Shown one piece after another: positions 11,190 through 22,235 of a DNA stretch of 64,000 nucleotides. The stretch covers positions 1-64,000 of the forward strand of contig JAFLJL010014887.1 in the NCBI GenBank assembly GCA_018398815.1, written 5' to 3'. Both the position numbers and the translations under genes were made by a program. This stretch comes from Conus ventricosus (Eukaryota > Mollusca > Gastropoda > Neogastropoda > Conidae). Under the pieces are notes generated by a model. The model was not told the origin of the DNA and made no database searches. It saw nothing but the letters and a program-made list of their open reading frames with translations. Each line of letters opens with the position of its first letter. Positions within the stretch are counted from its first letter, which is position 1.

Positions 11190-13356
11190 TGTCACGACCG
11201 ACCCCTGAAGGTCTGCCCTGACAGGATCGGTCTAGATGGGAGTGAAGGGAGTGACTGACCTCACACGCCCCGCAAGAGCCCACACAAGAAAGATTACGAT
11301 ACAACACCCCATTTATTCACATCGACACACACAATCGCAAATAAATATTTCAACACACGCACCATGCACAATCACAATCAAGCATCCCAACACACACAAC
11401 ATGCACAATCACAATCAAGCATTCCAACACACACAACATGCACAATCACAATCAAGCATTTCACTATACGACATATACACATGTGATGGTGTGGAGGGGT
11501 AAGGGGTGTGCAGGTGAAGACAGGCAGATGGTTAGGAGTGCAGGAACCAAGGGACAGCAGCCAGTCAAGAAGACGCAGTGGACGAAGCAGAGTTTTCTCC
11601 TTTTATTTGCCTTCCATGCCAGTCGCTCACATCATGGAACTCTAGGGGAACACTGATCCATTCTCACACAGCGCGCCCACTTATATACACCCTGACCGGA
11701 CCGCAAAGCCAGTACCACGGTGCCGAAGACGAAACGAGCCTCGCGAGGCCGAACCAACAGAATTTTGTGTTTTCTATGGCAGCTTCCGTGTTGTCTGGCT
11801 CGCTGTCCGTTCAAACTATCAACACATATTTACTATCGATGAAAACCTCAGAATGTCAACCTCGGGTGATGTCAGTGGAGGAAGGACTAGCGCACAGCCC
11901 AAACACACTCACAGCTTGCTTACAATCTCATTTATATATCATGCATTCGTCACATCAAACCACTAGTAAAGTCTATAACTTTACTACACATGATCATAGA
12001 ACGAAACATCAATGCCTATGGAATCAAACAAAATAAAACATTCTCTCTTTCCTGAACTTCACAAAATCATTTATCTAAAACATCATTAACTAACCCGGGT
12101 ATATATAGATTTCTACTTTACCTGGCCAGGTGATCTTAACTATTCACGAATCACTGTCTTTTTCTTTTCCTTTTTTTTTCTGTCACTTTCACAACACGAC
12201 ACAACTGCTGGCACTGGTGTTGGTCTGGTTGCACCGGTCAAGCTGGACTGCTGGCACCGGTCAGACTGGACTGCTGGCGTTGGTCAGGTTGGACTGCCGA
12301 TGAAAGTGGCGCTGGCCAAGTATGAGGTCGAACCCCCGGTTTAGATAGAACAGTGACTATCAACATCGATCTGTTCTCCTTTCTTTCTTCCTGCATTAAC
12401 GCATTGCACTCTCTCTCTCTCTCTTCTAGTCTGCTCTTATCAAATGGACATGGTTGCTTTTCTTTTCTTTTTTCTTTTCTTTCTTTTCTTCTTCATTAAT
12501 TAGCAACTCTCTCTCTCTCTCTCTCCACATCTCTCCTCAGTCCTTCCTCTGCAGACTATCTCATGCTAATCTCTCAACTTGGTTCTCTTCTCTCCTCCCT
12601 TCATCTCTCTGCTTCTCTCTCAAGCAGACCTAGAACCTCTCCCTCTCTCTGTCTCTCTGTTCGTTCTCCCCCTCGTTCTCCTCTTCATCTCCCTGCCTTC
12701 CTGTAGGCGAGAGCCTACTTCCCCGAACTTCTCCCTCTCTCTCTCTGTCCGTTCGTTTTCCTCCTCCTTCTCTCTCACTCACGCATTCCTTTATGCTCTA
12801 ACCCCGTGTCCAAGGGCCAGTACCATTGGTCAGTATTTTTACCCCTGACAACCGAAGTTATCTCCCTCTAATTCCATTGGACATTCAAACCACGACAGTC
12901 ACGCCTACACACCTTCCTCTCTGTGGTGGTCAATTGGTCATTTAATTGATTAGCTAGACTTCACCCCCACCACACACTACCTTCCCCCTTTCCTACTTAA
13001 CTGGCGCCGTGTGGCTTAAGTCGTGTGGGCACTGGTCAGTGTAAATTGGCTAGCTGAGTCTGGGTGGGCGCCACGACGTCTGAGTAACAATGACGCTGGT
13101 TCACAAATTGGCCAGTAGAGCCTGAGCCGGGCTCTACGACTCGTCTCGCTAGACATCGAGGCGTCGGTCAAAACGGCTTAGTCAGTCTGGGTGGGTCGGA
13201 CCGTCTCTGTGAAGCCTCTCCACTAAGCTTAATTGGCCGGATCCGAACCATGGGCCCGGTCTACGTGGCGCCAAGATGTCTGCGTTTGGACTTATGTCCA
13301 GTCGAAGTGGCCGGCGACGGACCACACTTTGGTTGTGTTGAATTTTGACCGTGACA
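11190..13356 (+). mobile_element. LTR-like repeat (family Q), possible solo LTR
   Basis: The segment starts TGTCACGACC and ends GACCGTGACA, a short inverted terminal pair of the TG...CA type expected for LTRs. The first ~300 bp recur on the opposite strand at 53690-54132, ending at the same TGTCACGACC terminus, so the left boundary is supported by two copies. It contains three ~34-bp subrepeats with AACATGCACAATCACAATCA (about 11345-11465), then CT-rich sequence. No coding region is seen. The right boundary is less certain, and no target duplication is evident (CCAAT versus CAGAA). Confidence 0.45.
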
Positions 13357-14045
13357 CAGAACACAAGGAATAAAATGCAGTAAGTCACATTTGACAATTT
13401 TGTTCCTGTACTTAATCATTGCTGATTAATCTCCAGAGTGAAGCCACTTTTAACAAGCTTACGTCATATTTTCCTTTATTTCGATGAAAAATACCAAACA
13501 GCGTGAAATAATTTTGTAATGAATAAAAAGCTGGCATCTCGCTCTTTTCATACATATAAACTTCATTTTCCGAGACAGTGTCTAAGTGGAGAACTTTGCG
13601 TTTAAAGTTTGATAGAAAACACAGCTGACTTTTCACCTCGCTGGGCCGTCGGCACCCACTTCTGACACAATTTTCAACTGGAAAATACTCTGTTGAAACG
13701 GTCTGTTAAATAATAAATTCTACACATTTTCAGTTGTATTCATAACAAAATGGAGTCATTAGCAAGATTTCGATCGGGAAGTCCAAATTTCATGAAAGGA
13801 CAATTCAGATCAAAACTCCGACAGTAAACAAAGAAGGCGACTCGCTAAAGGGACCGGCGCTGTCAGTCATTTCGTATAGTCGCAAGCTTGTACAGAAAAG
13901 ATCATAGGCATGCGATATACGAAATGAAAGCTTATGGACTTTACTTTTAACATGCATCTTCAGATTCTTCGGTTTTCCTCTTACTTTTTGTAAAATCAAG
14001 AATTATTCAATATTCATTCGACAGACAATTGAAAATGGCGCCAAG
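13357..14045. other. No gene seen
   Basis: AT-rich unique-looking sequence up to the start of the tandemly duplicated 10.4-kb unit. No coding or RNA feature recognised. Confidence 0.4.
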
Positions 14046-14284
14046 ATTGCTCGTGCAAAATACCAGTTTAGAGAAAATATGGGCTTCTCAGCCCGGTACG
14101 GTTGTAATGAATCAAATACATTAATTTTGTGACTTTAGCAACGTACATACAACTATGTAGGTTCTGAGGTATTCATGATTTAGAGAATTTACACAATTAA
14201 AAAAAGGAGATTCGACCAAGGGAGGTAAGGGGAAGATAACTCTCGAACAAAACATTTTCATCCACTAAAAGTAACCAAACGAAA

Positions 14285-15559
14285 CACTGTTAGCACCCGG
14301 CTACACACATAAATAAACATGTATAAATAAACATTTCCAGCACCCATCCCTTTCCATGTCATGTAGTGCCCCCACACCCTTGCCTCCCCGAAGTCTACTG
14401 GGAGCACCCTGTCGCACTAGGTGCTCCAAACCGGGTCGGTTCTTCAAGAGAGTCGTTCAAGGCCGACACCCTTGACACACACAAAACCGACGGTGGAGAG
14501 TACGTCCCGGGGGAAGGGGGGGGGGGGGGGGGGGACGTGGCGTTGTTGCTGGAAGTCCTTGACGGGGATCAGGACCGGCCGGTCAAGTCCACGGGCTTTT
14601 CCACCAGTACGTGGCCTCAACCAGTGCGTGGTCCCAACCAGTGCGTGACACCAACCAGTGCGCGGTACCAACCAGTGCGTGGCCCCAACCAGTGCGTGGC
14701 ACAAACCAGCGCGCGGCACCAACCAGTGCGCGGCCCCAACCAGTGCGTGGCACCAACCAGTGCATGGCCCCAACCAGTGCGTGGCACCAACCAGTCCAAG
14801 CTCCGGGTGGAGCCCCGGGAGGAGGGAAAAGGTAACTGGGAGGAAAGAAGAGAGGAGGGAAGGCCACTGGAACCCCGCAGTAACAGCCACTCGCATGATG
14901 GGCGAGGGGAGGTCTACTAAATACCCCAACAACACCAGCTCAACACAGTCCTGAGCATAACACAGCAAACCAACCAAATCAGGAATGTTCGTTAAAGTTT
15001 TCTCACACGAAGCAGGTAAGAGACTGCATTAAATTAACAGGCTATAAAACAAATATGAATTATCTTCATCCTTCTCTCACTCACGTTTAACATTTTCTTT
15101 TCTTAGGAACTGAACTAATCGCTTTACATCTGCCACCACATTTGCCAATAATAATAATTCAATGGCACAATTATCCCCACATTTTATATCAATATTTCAA
15201 TGCATAAACAAATCTCCAACCACACATCTAAACGACTAGTCATGCGTACGCACGCTCGCGAACATAAAACTCGTTCTCCTTGCACACACAAACAGACGGT
15301 GGCCGAAGAATAAGAGTCCGGCGAATGTGACAGGGGCTGACGAGCGAGACCAAGCAAGTACCATCCCTGAAACACCAGGTTCTCTCCCATCCCCACCGAC
15401 TACCGCATCACCAGATGCATAAACAGGAGAAAGAATTTTGGATATAATTTAGAATGGCCAGGTTAAAGATTGAATTAACCAGAGAAAAGGTCTCAAACAA
15501 TATTTCTTTTACAATTTTGAAAACAAAAAGAAAATTGTGCAAAAGAGAAGAATAAGCCG
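14285..15559 (+). repeat. Dispersed repeat R, copy 1, with 17-bp VNTR
   Basis: The segment matches 24690-25962 almost exactly and 52345-53650 on the opposite strand with more divergence. Landmarks are TCTACTGGGAGCACCCTGTC, a 19-base G run (14516-14534), a 17-bp minisatellite (CAACCAGTGCGTGGCCC and variants, about 11 units, 14628-14798), and TGTGACAGGGGCTGACGAGC near 15330. Similarity to the 52-kb copy stops after AAGCCG at 15559, where the Maverick begins. Long frames through the VNTR on both strands arise because the repeat lacks stops. Confidence 0.8.
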
Positions 15560-15650
15560 AGAGAACAGATAAATGTCTGTTCTACCCCACTTGCTCCTCC
15601 ACCAAGTTTTTGGGCGAAAGTGGCCTAAAAGCCGCCTTTTCCTGTTCTCT
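15560..15650. repeat. Left terminal repeat candidate with fold-back
   Basis: The terminus AGAGAACAG (15560-15568) is the reverse complement of CTGTTCTCT at 15642-15650. Within it GAACAGA (15563-15569) pairs with TCTGTTC (15576-15582) around a 6-base loop. Polintons carry terminal inverted repeats, but the matching right end is not present, so TIR status is inferred from position only. The same structure recurs at about 25964-26053. Confidence 0.5.
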
Positions 15651-15688
15651 GACAAGTAAGACTTCAATAACCAAAAAATAACGATTAT

Positions 15689-16300
15689 CTACAAACAGAC
15701 ATACTGTGTAGGGTTATCCGTTTTTAATACTAATTTACAAAACTTTTCAGATTTTAGTTTTTGTTTAATCCTATGTTTTTCTTGATCGTTTTCAATAACA
15801 TCATTTTCGCGCAAACATTCTTCAAATGAGTCTCTGTCTTTCATGTGAAATAACACTACAGTCTTTAACTGTTCTCTAAAGTCTTTTAAAACCGAGTTAT
15901 ATATCTGGCATAAAATCCACACACTTATCCCATCATGTCTTCCGCTGAAAGCCAGCTTTGACAAAGTGTTTCTCTTTTTAACTATATCTTTTTCTGCCGA
16001 ACAGTCATCTATAATAAAGAGTGTCTGCGTTCTTTCAAACACTTTATAAAAGTATTCTAAACACTCACTCAGTTTAGTGCTAGGATTAACTAAATATACG
16101 TCATTGTCTGTCCATATAAACCTTCTATCATGATATGCTTTGTTCCTTTTAAGTGTTGGACAGAAAATTACAATATGATCAAAATTATAGCGATAAACTG
16201 TTTGTAATAAGTCTAGGACAAATATTGTTTTTCCACAACCAGTCTGCCCACAAATCATTGAACAATGAGGGGATTTTATCATAAAGTTTAACTGCTCCAT
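15689..16300 (-). CDS. DNA-packaging ATPase (FtsK/HerA-type)
   Basis: Intact 203-residue protein, the usual length for Maverick/adintovirus packaging ATPases. Walker A is GQTGCGKT at residues 18-25, Walker B is LFIIDD at 94-99, and a sensor-like block (SGRHDGISVWILCQ, ~119-132) follows. By family knowledge it pumps genomic DNA into the preformed capsid. The ATG at 16300 follows the stop of the upstream minus-strand gene by only 16 bp, so the two are probably co-transcribed. The stop lies 39 bp inside the end of the left terminal structure. This is the only undamaged copy; the duplicate at 26092-26704 is frameshifted. Confidence 0.93.
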   Translation of the reverse strand: MEQLNFMIKSPHCSMICGQTGCGKTIFVLDLLQTVYRYNFDHIVIFCPTLKRNKAYHDRRFIWTDNDVYLVNPSTKLSECLEYFYKVFERTQTLFIIDDCSAEKDIVKKRNTLSKLAFSGRHDGISVWILCQIYNSVLKDFREQLKTVVLFHMKDRDSFEECLRENDVIENDQEKHRIKQKLKSEKFCKLVLKTDNPTQYVCL

Positions 16301-16316
16301 AGTTTTATAACAGAAT

Positions 16317-17881
16317 TTAATCTAATCCAGTTATTATTTTTATCATACTCTCCGTCAAAACTTGTTCAGTATAATAAAACCCTATGAGGCCTAAATGTGT
16401 AAGATTAATCCAATTCAGTTCTGTAAGATTGTTTCTATTTAAGTCAACATTGATTTTGTTGCTTGTTGTTATGATCTTAATATCCTCGCCATTGTGAAGA
16501 ACGACGATGGTAACGTTAAGACGTTTAACGTCTACGTTTTGCCAGCTAATATTAATTCCTTTTATAAGGTCATCACTAACGCCCACAACCCCACCCCTCT
16601 CCACATCTTTAAAGACAGAAATTTCAAATATCATTGTGAACGTGTCTCCTAATTTTCTGCTTGGAAAGAACTGAAATTTTGTAGAAGCTTTTTTTACAAC
16701 TGTTTCTTTTCTGTGGAGGATGTACTGTTTTTTTCCCATACGGCGTTATTTCAATTTCTTTCCGACTATTGTCGTCCGGCATAAGACTTACATGTAAAGG
16801 GCCAGAGTTGAATGCTTTTCTGAAACTTTTTTGACGGCTAAAATATGTAAATGGGCTTATGAATTCAAATTTTATGTCCCATTCTAAATATGGTTCTAAG
16901 TGCCATTTGAGGTCAGGTTTTCGAACTATTTTATATTCATACTGACCAACATTATTTGCTTCTAGATTGCGCAGTTGTTCTAGTTTAGGAAACTTTTTGC
17001 TGTCGGCAACCTCTTTACGTTTATAATCACCATCTTTAGTGTACTCAAAACCATACAAAGCGCCTATCTCACCGTTCTGTTCAAAGTCCGCAACGTCTGC
17101 AAGGTCTTTTAATTCTAAGGTTATACAGCTTACAGGCGCTAATGTAATTCCCGGTTCTTTCTGGCCCCCGCGACATTATTTTTAGTACAGTTTATTTATT
17201 TTATTTCCAAAACAATGTGCAGGTTACACATTTTACAACTTTCCCTGCTTTGTCTGCAATTTTTATATTAAATGATCCAACCTTCCACAAACTATCTTTT
17301 AAAACTGTAAATTAGGAATTGTATAATTTCATAATCGCAATATGCAGCTTTTCCTGATGGAAGAGCTCTTAAAACAGTTGAGGGCCCTTCCATCATATAA
17401 GTTTTCATCAGTGCTCAGCTCATCCAAATGAACATAAGTAATGAATGTAAATGCAAGATCGAGCGGATTTTCTCCCTCATAAGTAGTTTTGTTTGGTGTA
17501 ACTCTAAATCTATAATTGTTAGCTGCAAAGCCTAACATTTTAGCTAGCTCTTTATCAAAATAGTAACCCCCTCTTCTTCAGGCTTGAATGTTAACATTGT
17601 TTTTAGATTTGCATTGTTAAGTTTGAGAGTAATGTCGAAGTTACTCATTGCTTCTTTTAGTGAGCAAAACCCGTAATAACCATCAGGTATTGTTAACTGG
17701 CTAACTTTGGCCCCTGTTTTGTCAACTTTTAGAACCTTATTATTCTCCTTGCTTTGCTTATATTAAACCATACGACTTTGTAGAATATTTCATGGAGCGC
17801 GACCGTTCTGGTTCCGCATTCGTTATTAATAGCATGTTCTAAAAACGAAGGGCGGTCTTGAGTTGTTATTGTTACAAACAT
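16317..17881 (-). pseudogene. Beta-rich structural candidate, frame-broken (copy 1)
   Basis: A gene of about 520 codons running from ATG 17881 to a stop at 16317, broken here by several indels (visible near 16740, 17160, 17390 and 17750). The N-terminus starts MFVTITTQDRPSFL. Short beta-prone stretches and a GGYYFDKELAKMLGF block follow. The middle has an acidic LELKDLADVADFEQ segment. No enzyme motif is visible. Its position next to the packaging ATPase and opposite the conserved protein at 17899 suggests a virion protein, possibly the penton/minor capsid, but I cannot assign it by sequence. It is divergent from its plus-strand neighbour with 17 bp between start codons. Confidence 0.6.
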
Positions 17882-17898
17882 TTTTAAACAAATTAAAA
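17882..17898. promoter_or_regulatory. 17-bp AT-rich divergent promoter candidate
   Basis: The two start codons (17881 on minus, 17899 on plus) are separated by TTTTAAACAAATTAAAA only. No other space for a promoter exists, so both genes would need signals in this AT tract or inside the coding regions. Similar AT-only gaps separate the other divergent pairs in the element. Confidence 0.4.
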
Positions 17899-19120
17899 AT
17901 GAGTGCATTCAAATATACTGATGCAAAATATTCTGTTGGGCCGCACTACAATCTTAAAAATATAACAACTGACACCCTTGACATTTCTGTGACCCAGACT
18001 GACACCTTTCATAAAAAGCTAAGTACTCTATTAAGCAGATATCTTAACCCCCCTGTTAAAAAAGACTACATCGCAAAAGTGTGGTTCAGTCATCCGATGC
18101 AGTTTATCAGAACCAGTTAAACTTTGCGTGTTTTTGTGCATCAACTGGGTGTGGAGTGTCGTATGCTGATCACTTAAATCATCCTAATCCTTTGGTTAGG
18201 TCAGTGTATAGATTTCATTTCTATTACGCCTTCAGACGTATTTTGACTGAACTGCAAGCGCCATTACCAAATGACAAACCGTTTAAATCCATTCAGCAAC
18301 AGAATAGACATGAAGGCTTTTGAAAGAATCTGTAACGAATTTAATATTAACATCAAGACAGACTTTAGACAAAAGTTGGATCTTAATCATGGCTTAGGCA
18401 CCCCTTATTATTGGGGCGTGCACAGAAAGTATAAGTATGACTGGAATCCTCCTTACACATCTTTCTCTTCAGGCACAGCTGTTCACCTCGGTTCCATAGA
18501 GCAAGAGCATAAAACAGCATGACAACATTTATCTTAGACACTTCCAAGGGCCTAACTAAAGCAGGAATAGAACGAATAAATGACTCTATTCGTACTTACG
18601 TTTGGTGTTTGGCTAGGTTCACCAAGCACAGGCAAGATCGAGCATAACTGATCCTTCTACTGGCTTTGATGCGCAAAAAACAATACTTAGCAAATTTAGA
18701 GGACGCCATTAATTCTACAGTTGATTTACCTTCAAGTATAAAAAGGTACCAAGATGTTTTACAATACGCAAGATCAAAAGTAGACTTTGCTGTTGGCACT
18801 GGTTTATACATGCTAACCTTCTGACCTCAGACTCCAGGTAGGAACAATAATGAACTACAACAATGAAATTCTTGTTGCAGGAAATGAACAGAAGGTTTGG
18901 GACAAAACGACATAAATTCTGAGCCAAAATTTTTTCAAGCAGTAAAAAAACAAGATGACCCCCCAAAATAATACCCAAACCCCCGGGGCCCCAAACCCCA
19001 AAGGCCTTTGAAGACCAAAGCTGGGACTCTGTTCGCGTGACCATAATAGAAAAGCGGCGCTTGTTCTTGGTTTAACTGGCCTAGGATTACTTGGGTCTTT
19101 ATCTTACAAAAAATTAAAAA
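17899..19120 (+). pseudogene. Conserved Maverick protein with C-terminal membrane segment (copy 1)
   Basis: Frame-broken copy of the gene seen better at 28302-29521. The start MSAFKYTDAKYSVGPHYNLK is open to 18118, then frames shift at about 18110, 18300, 18520 and beyond. From about 18.9 kb the sequence is badly degraded by homopolymer-like substitutions. It retains the blocks YRFHFYYAFRRIL and ICNEF. Confidence 0.7.
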
Positions 19121-20240
19121 CCCAACTATTAAGGAACAAATGTCCAAAAGTGCTCGGCCAAAACCCAAATACTTTGTTGCAGTAAAAAAAGCCAGCTAAC
19201 AATACCCCCAAATATACCCGGAAAAGAGTTAGCTTTACCGGCAAATTTTTTTTAATAAATCCGCAAGAGACAAGCTGTTTTTTTACCATGTTTTATCAGG
19301 GGAGGCGGGTGGGGGGCACTGGTTTTACCCCGCCGCCGAAATAGCCAACACCATGTACTTTTTGCAAACCCAAGGCCGTTATAACGTTTGCTAATGGATC
19401 CTTGCTCTCAAAAACAGTGTTTGTATTCGTTCTGCTAGCGGGGGTTTCTTCTAAAAAATTTCTTTGGATAGTTTCTCTTATTTGCTACTTGATTCGTAAT
19501 TTTTTTCTCATTAGTAACAACGCTTCTATCTTGCTGACTTTTTGTTAAAAGATTTTTTAGTCTTTGGGTTATTTTTTTTAATATCAGACCCTTTTGGCTC
19601 ACAGCCTCAACGGTTTTTCTTTTTCTCTTTTTATATGCTCATCTATTTCAACCATTTTTGCAAAATTTGTTTGTTAAATTCGCCTCAAATGGTTCTTAAA
19701 GCATGTAAAGGGGCCGCTATTTCTCCTAGGCAAGGGGGAATCATTAATTTTTTTAATGCTGTTTCTTCAAAAAAAAACTGGTTTCTGCCTTCTATTGCAT
19801 TTTTTTATTCATCTGCCGATTGTTTAATTTCTTTAATTCCATGTTTTTGTATTTGGTTAGTTTTTGGAAGTTTTTGCGTGGGGTTTTGAAGTTAGCAACT
19901 GCATCCCTATCTAATTTTGGTTTAGCAATGCCAAGGCGATTTTGATCGCCACAGAGCCTTTCAAATTTGACCCATGGCTAAAAACTTTGGGGACTTGGGT
20001 TTAGTGTAAGCCGAACGATTCTCTTGGTCGCTCCTCACAAACAAATGGTCTTTTTTACTTCAAAATCATTAGGGTCTAAAAATTTGGGGAGGTTTTCTTG
20101 GCCTAAATTTTGGGTATAATGACTGCCCTTACTTTTTTTAAATTCACGCGCAATGGGCGCTGAGCGATGCATGTCAAAGGGTATTTCATCATGTCGTCTC
20201 CAGGATCAAAAAACATAACTTCATCTTCAATCCCTCCCAT
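19090..20240 (-). pseudogene. Coiled-coil/membrane protein, degraded (copy 1)
   Basis: Counterpart of the gene at 29492-30687, in the same position and orientation, starting at a CAT at 20238-20240. Indels and substitutions leave no useful open frame, although the DNA still aligns along its length with the second copy. The loss pattern (bases replaced by copies of their neighbour) looks like consensus error. Confidence 0.6.
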
Positions 20241-20286
20241 GTTTTTTTAAAAATTTAAAATTTTTTTATTTTTTTTTTATAAAAAA

Positions 20287-21497
20287 ATGTCAAAGCAATG
20301 GTCGTTTTTGACCCGCATAGAAGACTGAAAGAACCTTTGGCGTGAAGGGAAATAAACGGAATATTACTGTTGCAAAAAATCCCACTATTGATGGGGGTTC
20401 AAACTTACTGTTAAATTTCCAGACCTAGGAGCGGATGAAGTGATTGTGCCCAGGCCTGCGCCTTACTTTAAAAATGTACTCGCTTAAACAACGCCCAAAC
20501 AGGACAGGTACAAATCTGGGGGGGGCAATCGTTAAAAAATTTTCTAAAAAACTGAGGGGCAAGAAATATTTTCTTTCCCAAATGCAACATATTTTAACCT
20601 ATTTGATCTATGGTAACTGGGAATGAAAGGGCTGATCTTGCGTTTCAAGGAATCGAAAATGAAGAACACTAAAAACTGAATAGGCGCTGGGGATACAAAA
20701 GACGGCAAAAGGCCTGAAGCTGAAAATTTTTGCGTTTGGGAAATCGCTTTTCCTTCCCTTAGATTTGAGTTTTAAAAGCGCTGCCCCCATTTTCAAGAGC
20801 ATTAAAAGAAGATTGTCATAGAATATTTTTTAAGGGATACAACGGGTTATCAAATCATTTGACACCGTACCGGGCAAAGACAGCATTTCTGCATCACGTT
20901 AGGTTTGACGTTTTTTAGCAACCCAAATTTAGCAAGGCTGTTGAGAACAATATCAGTCAAAATTAGCAATATATTACGAAAGAGTGATTCATATACAACA
21001 TATCCCCGAAGCAGGGCAACGCTATATGGGAATTTTAGTTTTAGGTCGCAGCAAATCGCCCCTTTTTTGGTATGTGAAGATTAAGAACCCTTCGAAAGAG
21101 GAATGAAAAGTTTTTTAACCTAAAATAACGAAAGTACAATCGATTTAGGGTGTCCTAACCCAAAACTACGCAGCGGGCTTAAACCTTATCAGCATTTTGA
21201 TGAATAAGAAAAATGTTTGGGGCGGGAGGGGGTAGAAATCCCAAAAGTTTACCTTTTGTCTAAGATTTACTCTTCACAATTTTAGGCTTGATGATTATTT
21301 AACAACGGAATACGGTTTTTTGGATTGACCTAAGGTCAACAGAGGATAATCAGTTGCATGGAAGGGGGAAAGTGAGAACGTAAAAAACATTCAAATTTAT
21401 AAAGAAGAAGAAGCCCAAAAAACCCCTTAAAATACATTTGTTTTTAATAAATTTATGCGCAGCTGAATTGAAAATAACGATTAAAAGATAACCTTTA
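20287..21497 (+). pseudogene. Major capsid protein, degraded (copy 1)
   Basis: DNA-level counterpart of the capsid gene at 30729-31991, about 50 bp shorter and frameshifted many times, so almost no capsid frame is readable. The order of neighbours is preserved (divergent coiled-coil gene upstream, glycine-rich protein downstream). Confidence 0.65.
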
Positions 21498-21522
21498 AAA
21501 TTTTTTTTTTTTTTTAAAAAAC

Positions 21523-22133
21523 ATGTCTGTTCGGGGTTTTTCCAAATGTCCCACGCGCCAGGTCGCCAAAAGGGGATGGGAGAAAGCCCCCAAAATAAAA
21601 AAAATTCAGATTTAACCAAAATTTTCAAAATGCAACAAAAAAAGGCAAGACCTTTCAAAATACGCAAAACCAAAAGAAGGTATTCTGCGTCTTTAATGCT
21701 GTTACTTTTGTTAATATGGGGCATCGACTTAAGGCTCTATCACAGGAACGAGTGTTTTGGGCCTTAGAACGGGATAGGCGCACCCCAGTTTACCTCTAGG
21801 GGGGGGTTTTCTTTAGCCCGGTGGTTTCATTAGCTGAAAAGCGGGGGCAAAAATTAAAAAAAATAAAATCCAAAAGCACAAGCTAAGGGTTAACTAATAA
21901 AAGGTAAACTTAGTTCGTTTTTAAATGACAATAAATAAACGCTTGTTGACTCAAAAAAATCAGGATGAAGAATTTAAATCGTTTTCAGGGTTTTTTTGAT
22001 GACTATAAAAGCAAAATTTGATTTTAAAGAAAGGGGAGGACAAGTTTTTTCAAAGCCAACGCCCAGCAATAAAAAAGGAATCTTAAAAAAGTAAAACGAA
22101 AAAATTAAACTTGTTCTAAACAGCTCACAGTAA
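21523..22133 (+). pseudogene. Glycine-rich membrane protein, degraded (copy 1)
   Basis: Counterpart of the gene at 32015-32646. The start MSV is kept and several homopolymer changes break the frame. At the position where copy 2 has an early stop (near 32108), copy 1 reads TCAGATTTAACC with one more T and stays open, an example of complementary errors between copies. Confidence 0.6.
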
Positions 22134-22235
22134 CAACACGAAGGGGGTTTATACTTTTGTTTATGAGTCCAAGCCAAAAAGACCGTTGAAAATTATTCTG
22201 ATTAATCGTTGTATTTTTTAAAATTTAAAAAAAAT

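Noticed and set aside
14366..14977. Overlapping 177-184-codon frames in repeat R (and their copies at 24.8-25.5 kb)
   Set aside because: They depend on the 17-bp VNTR and G run, occur on both strands and in several frames, and have no conserved domain.
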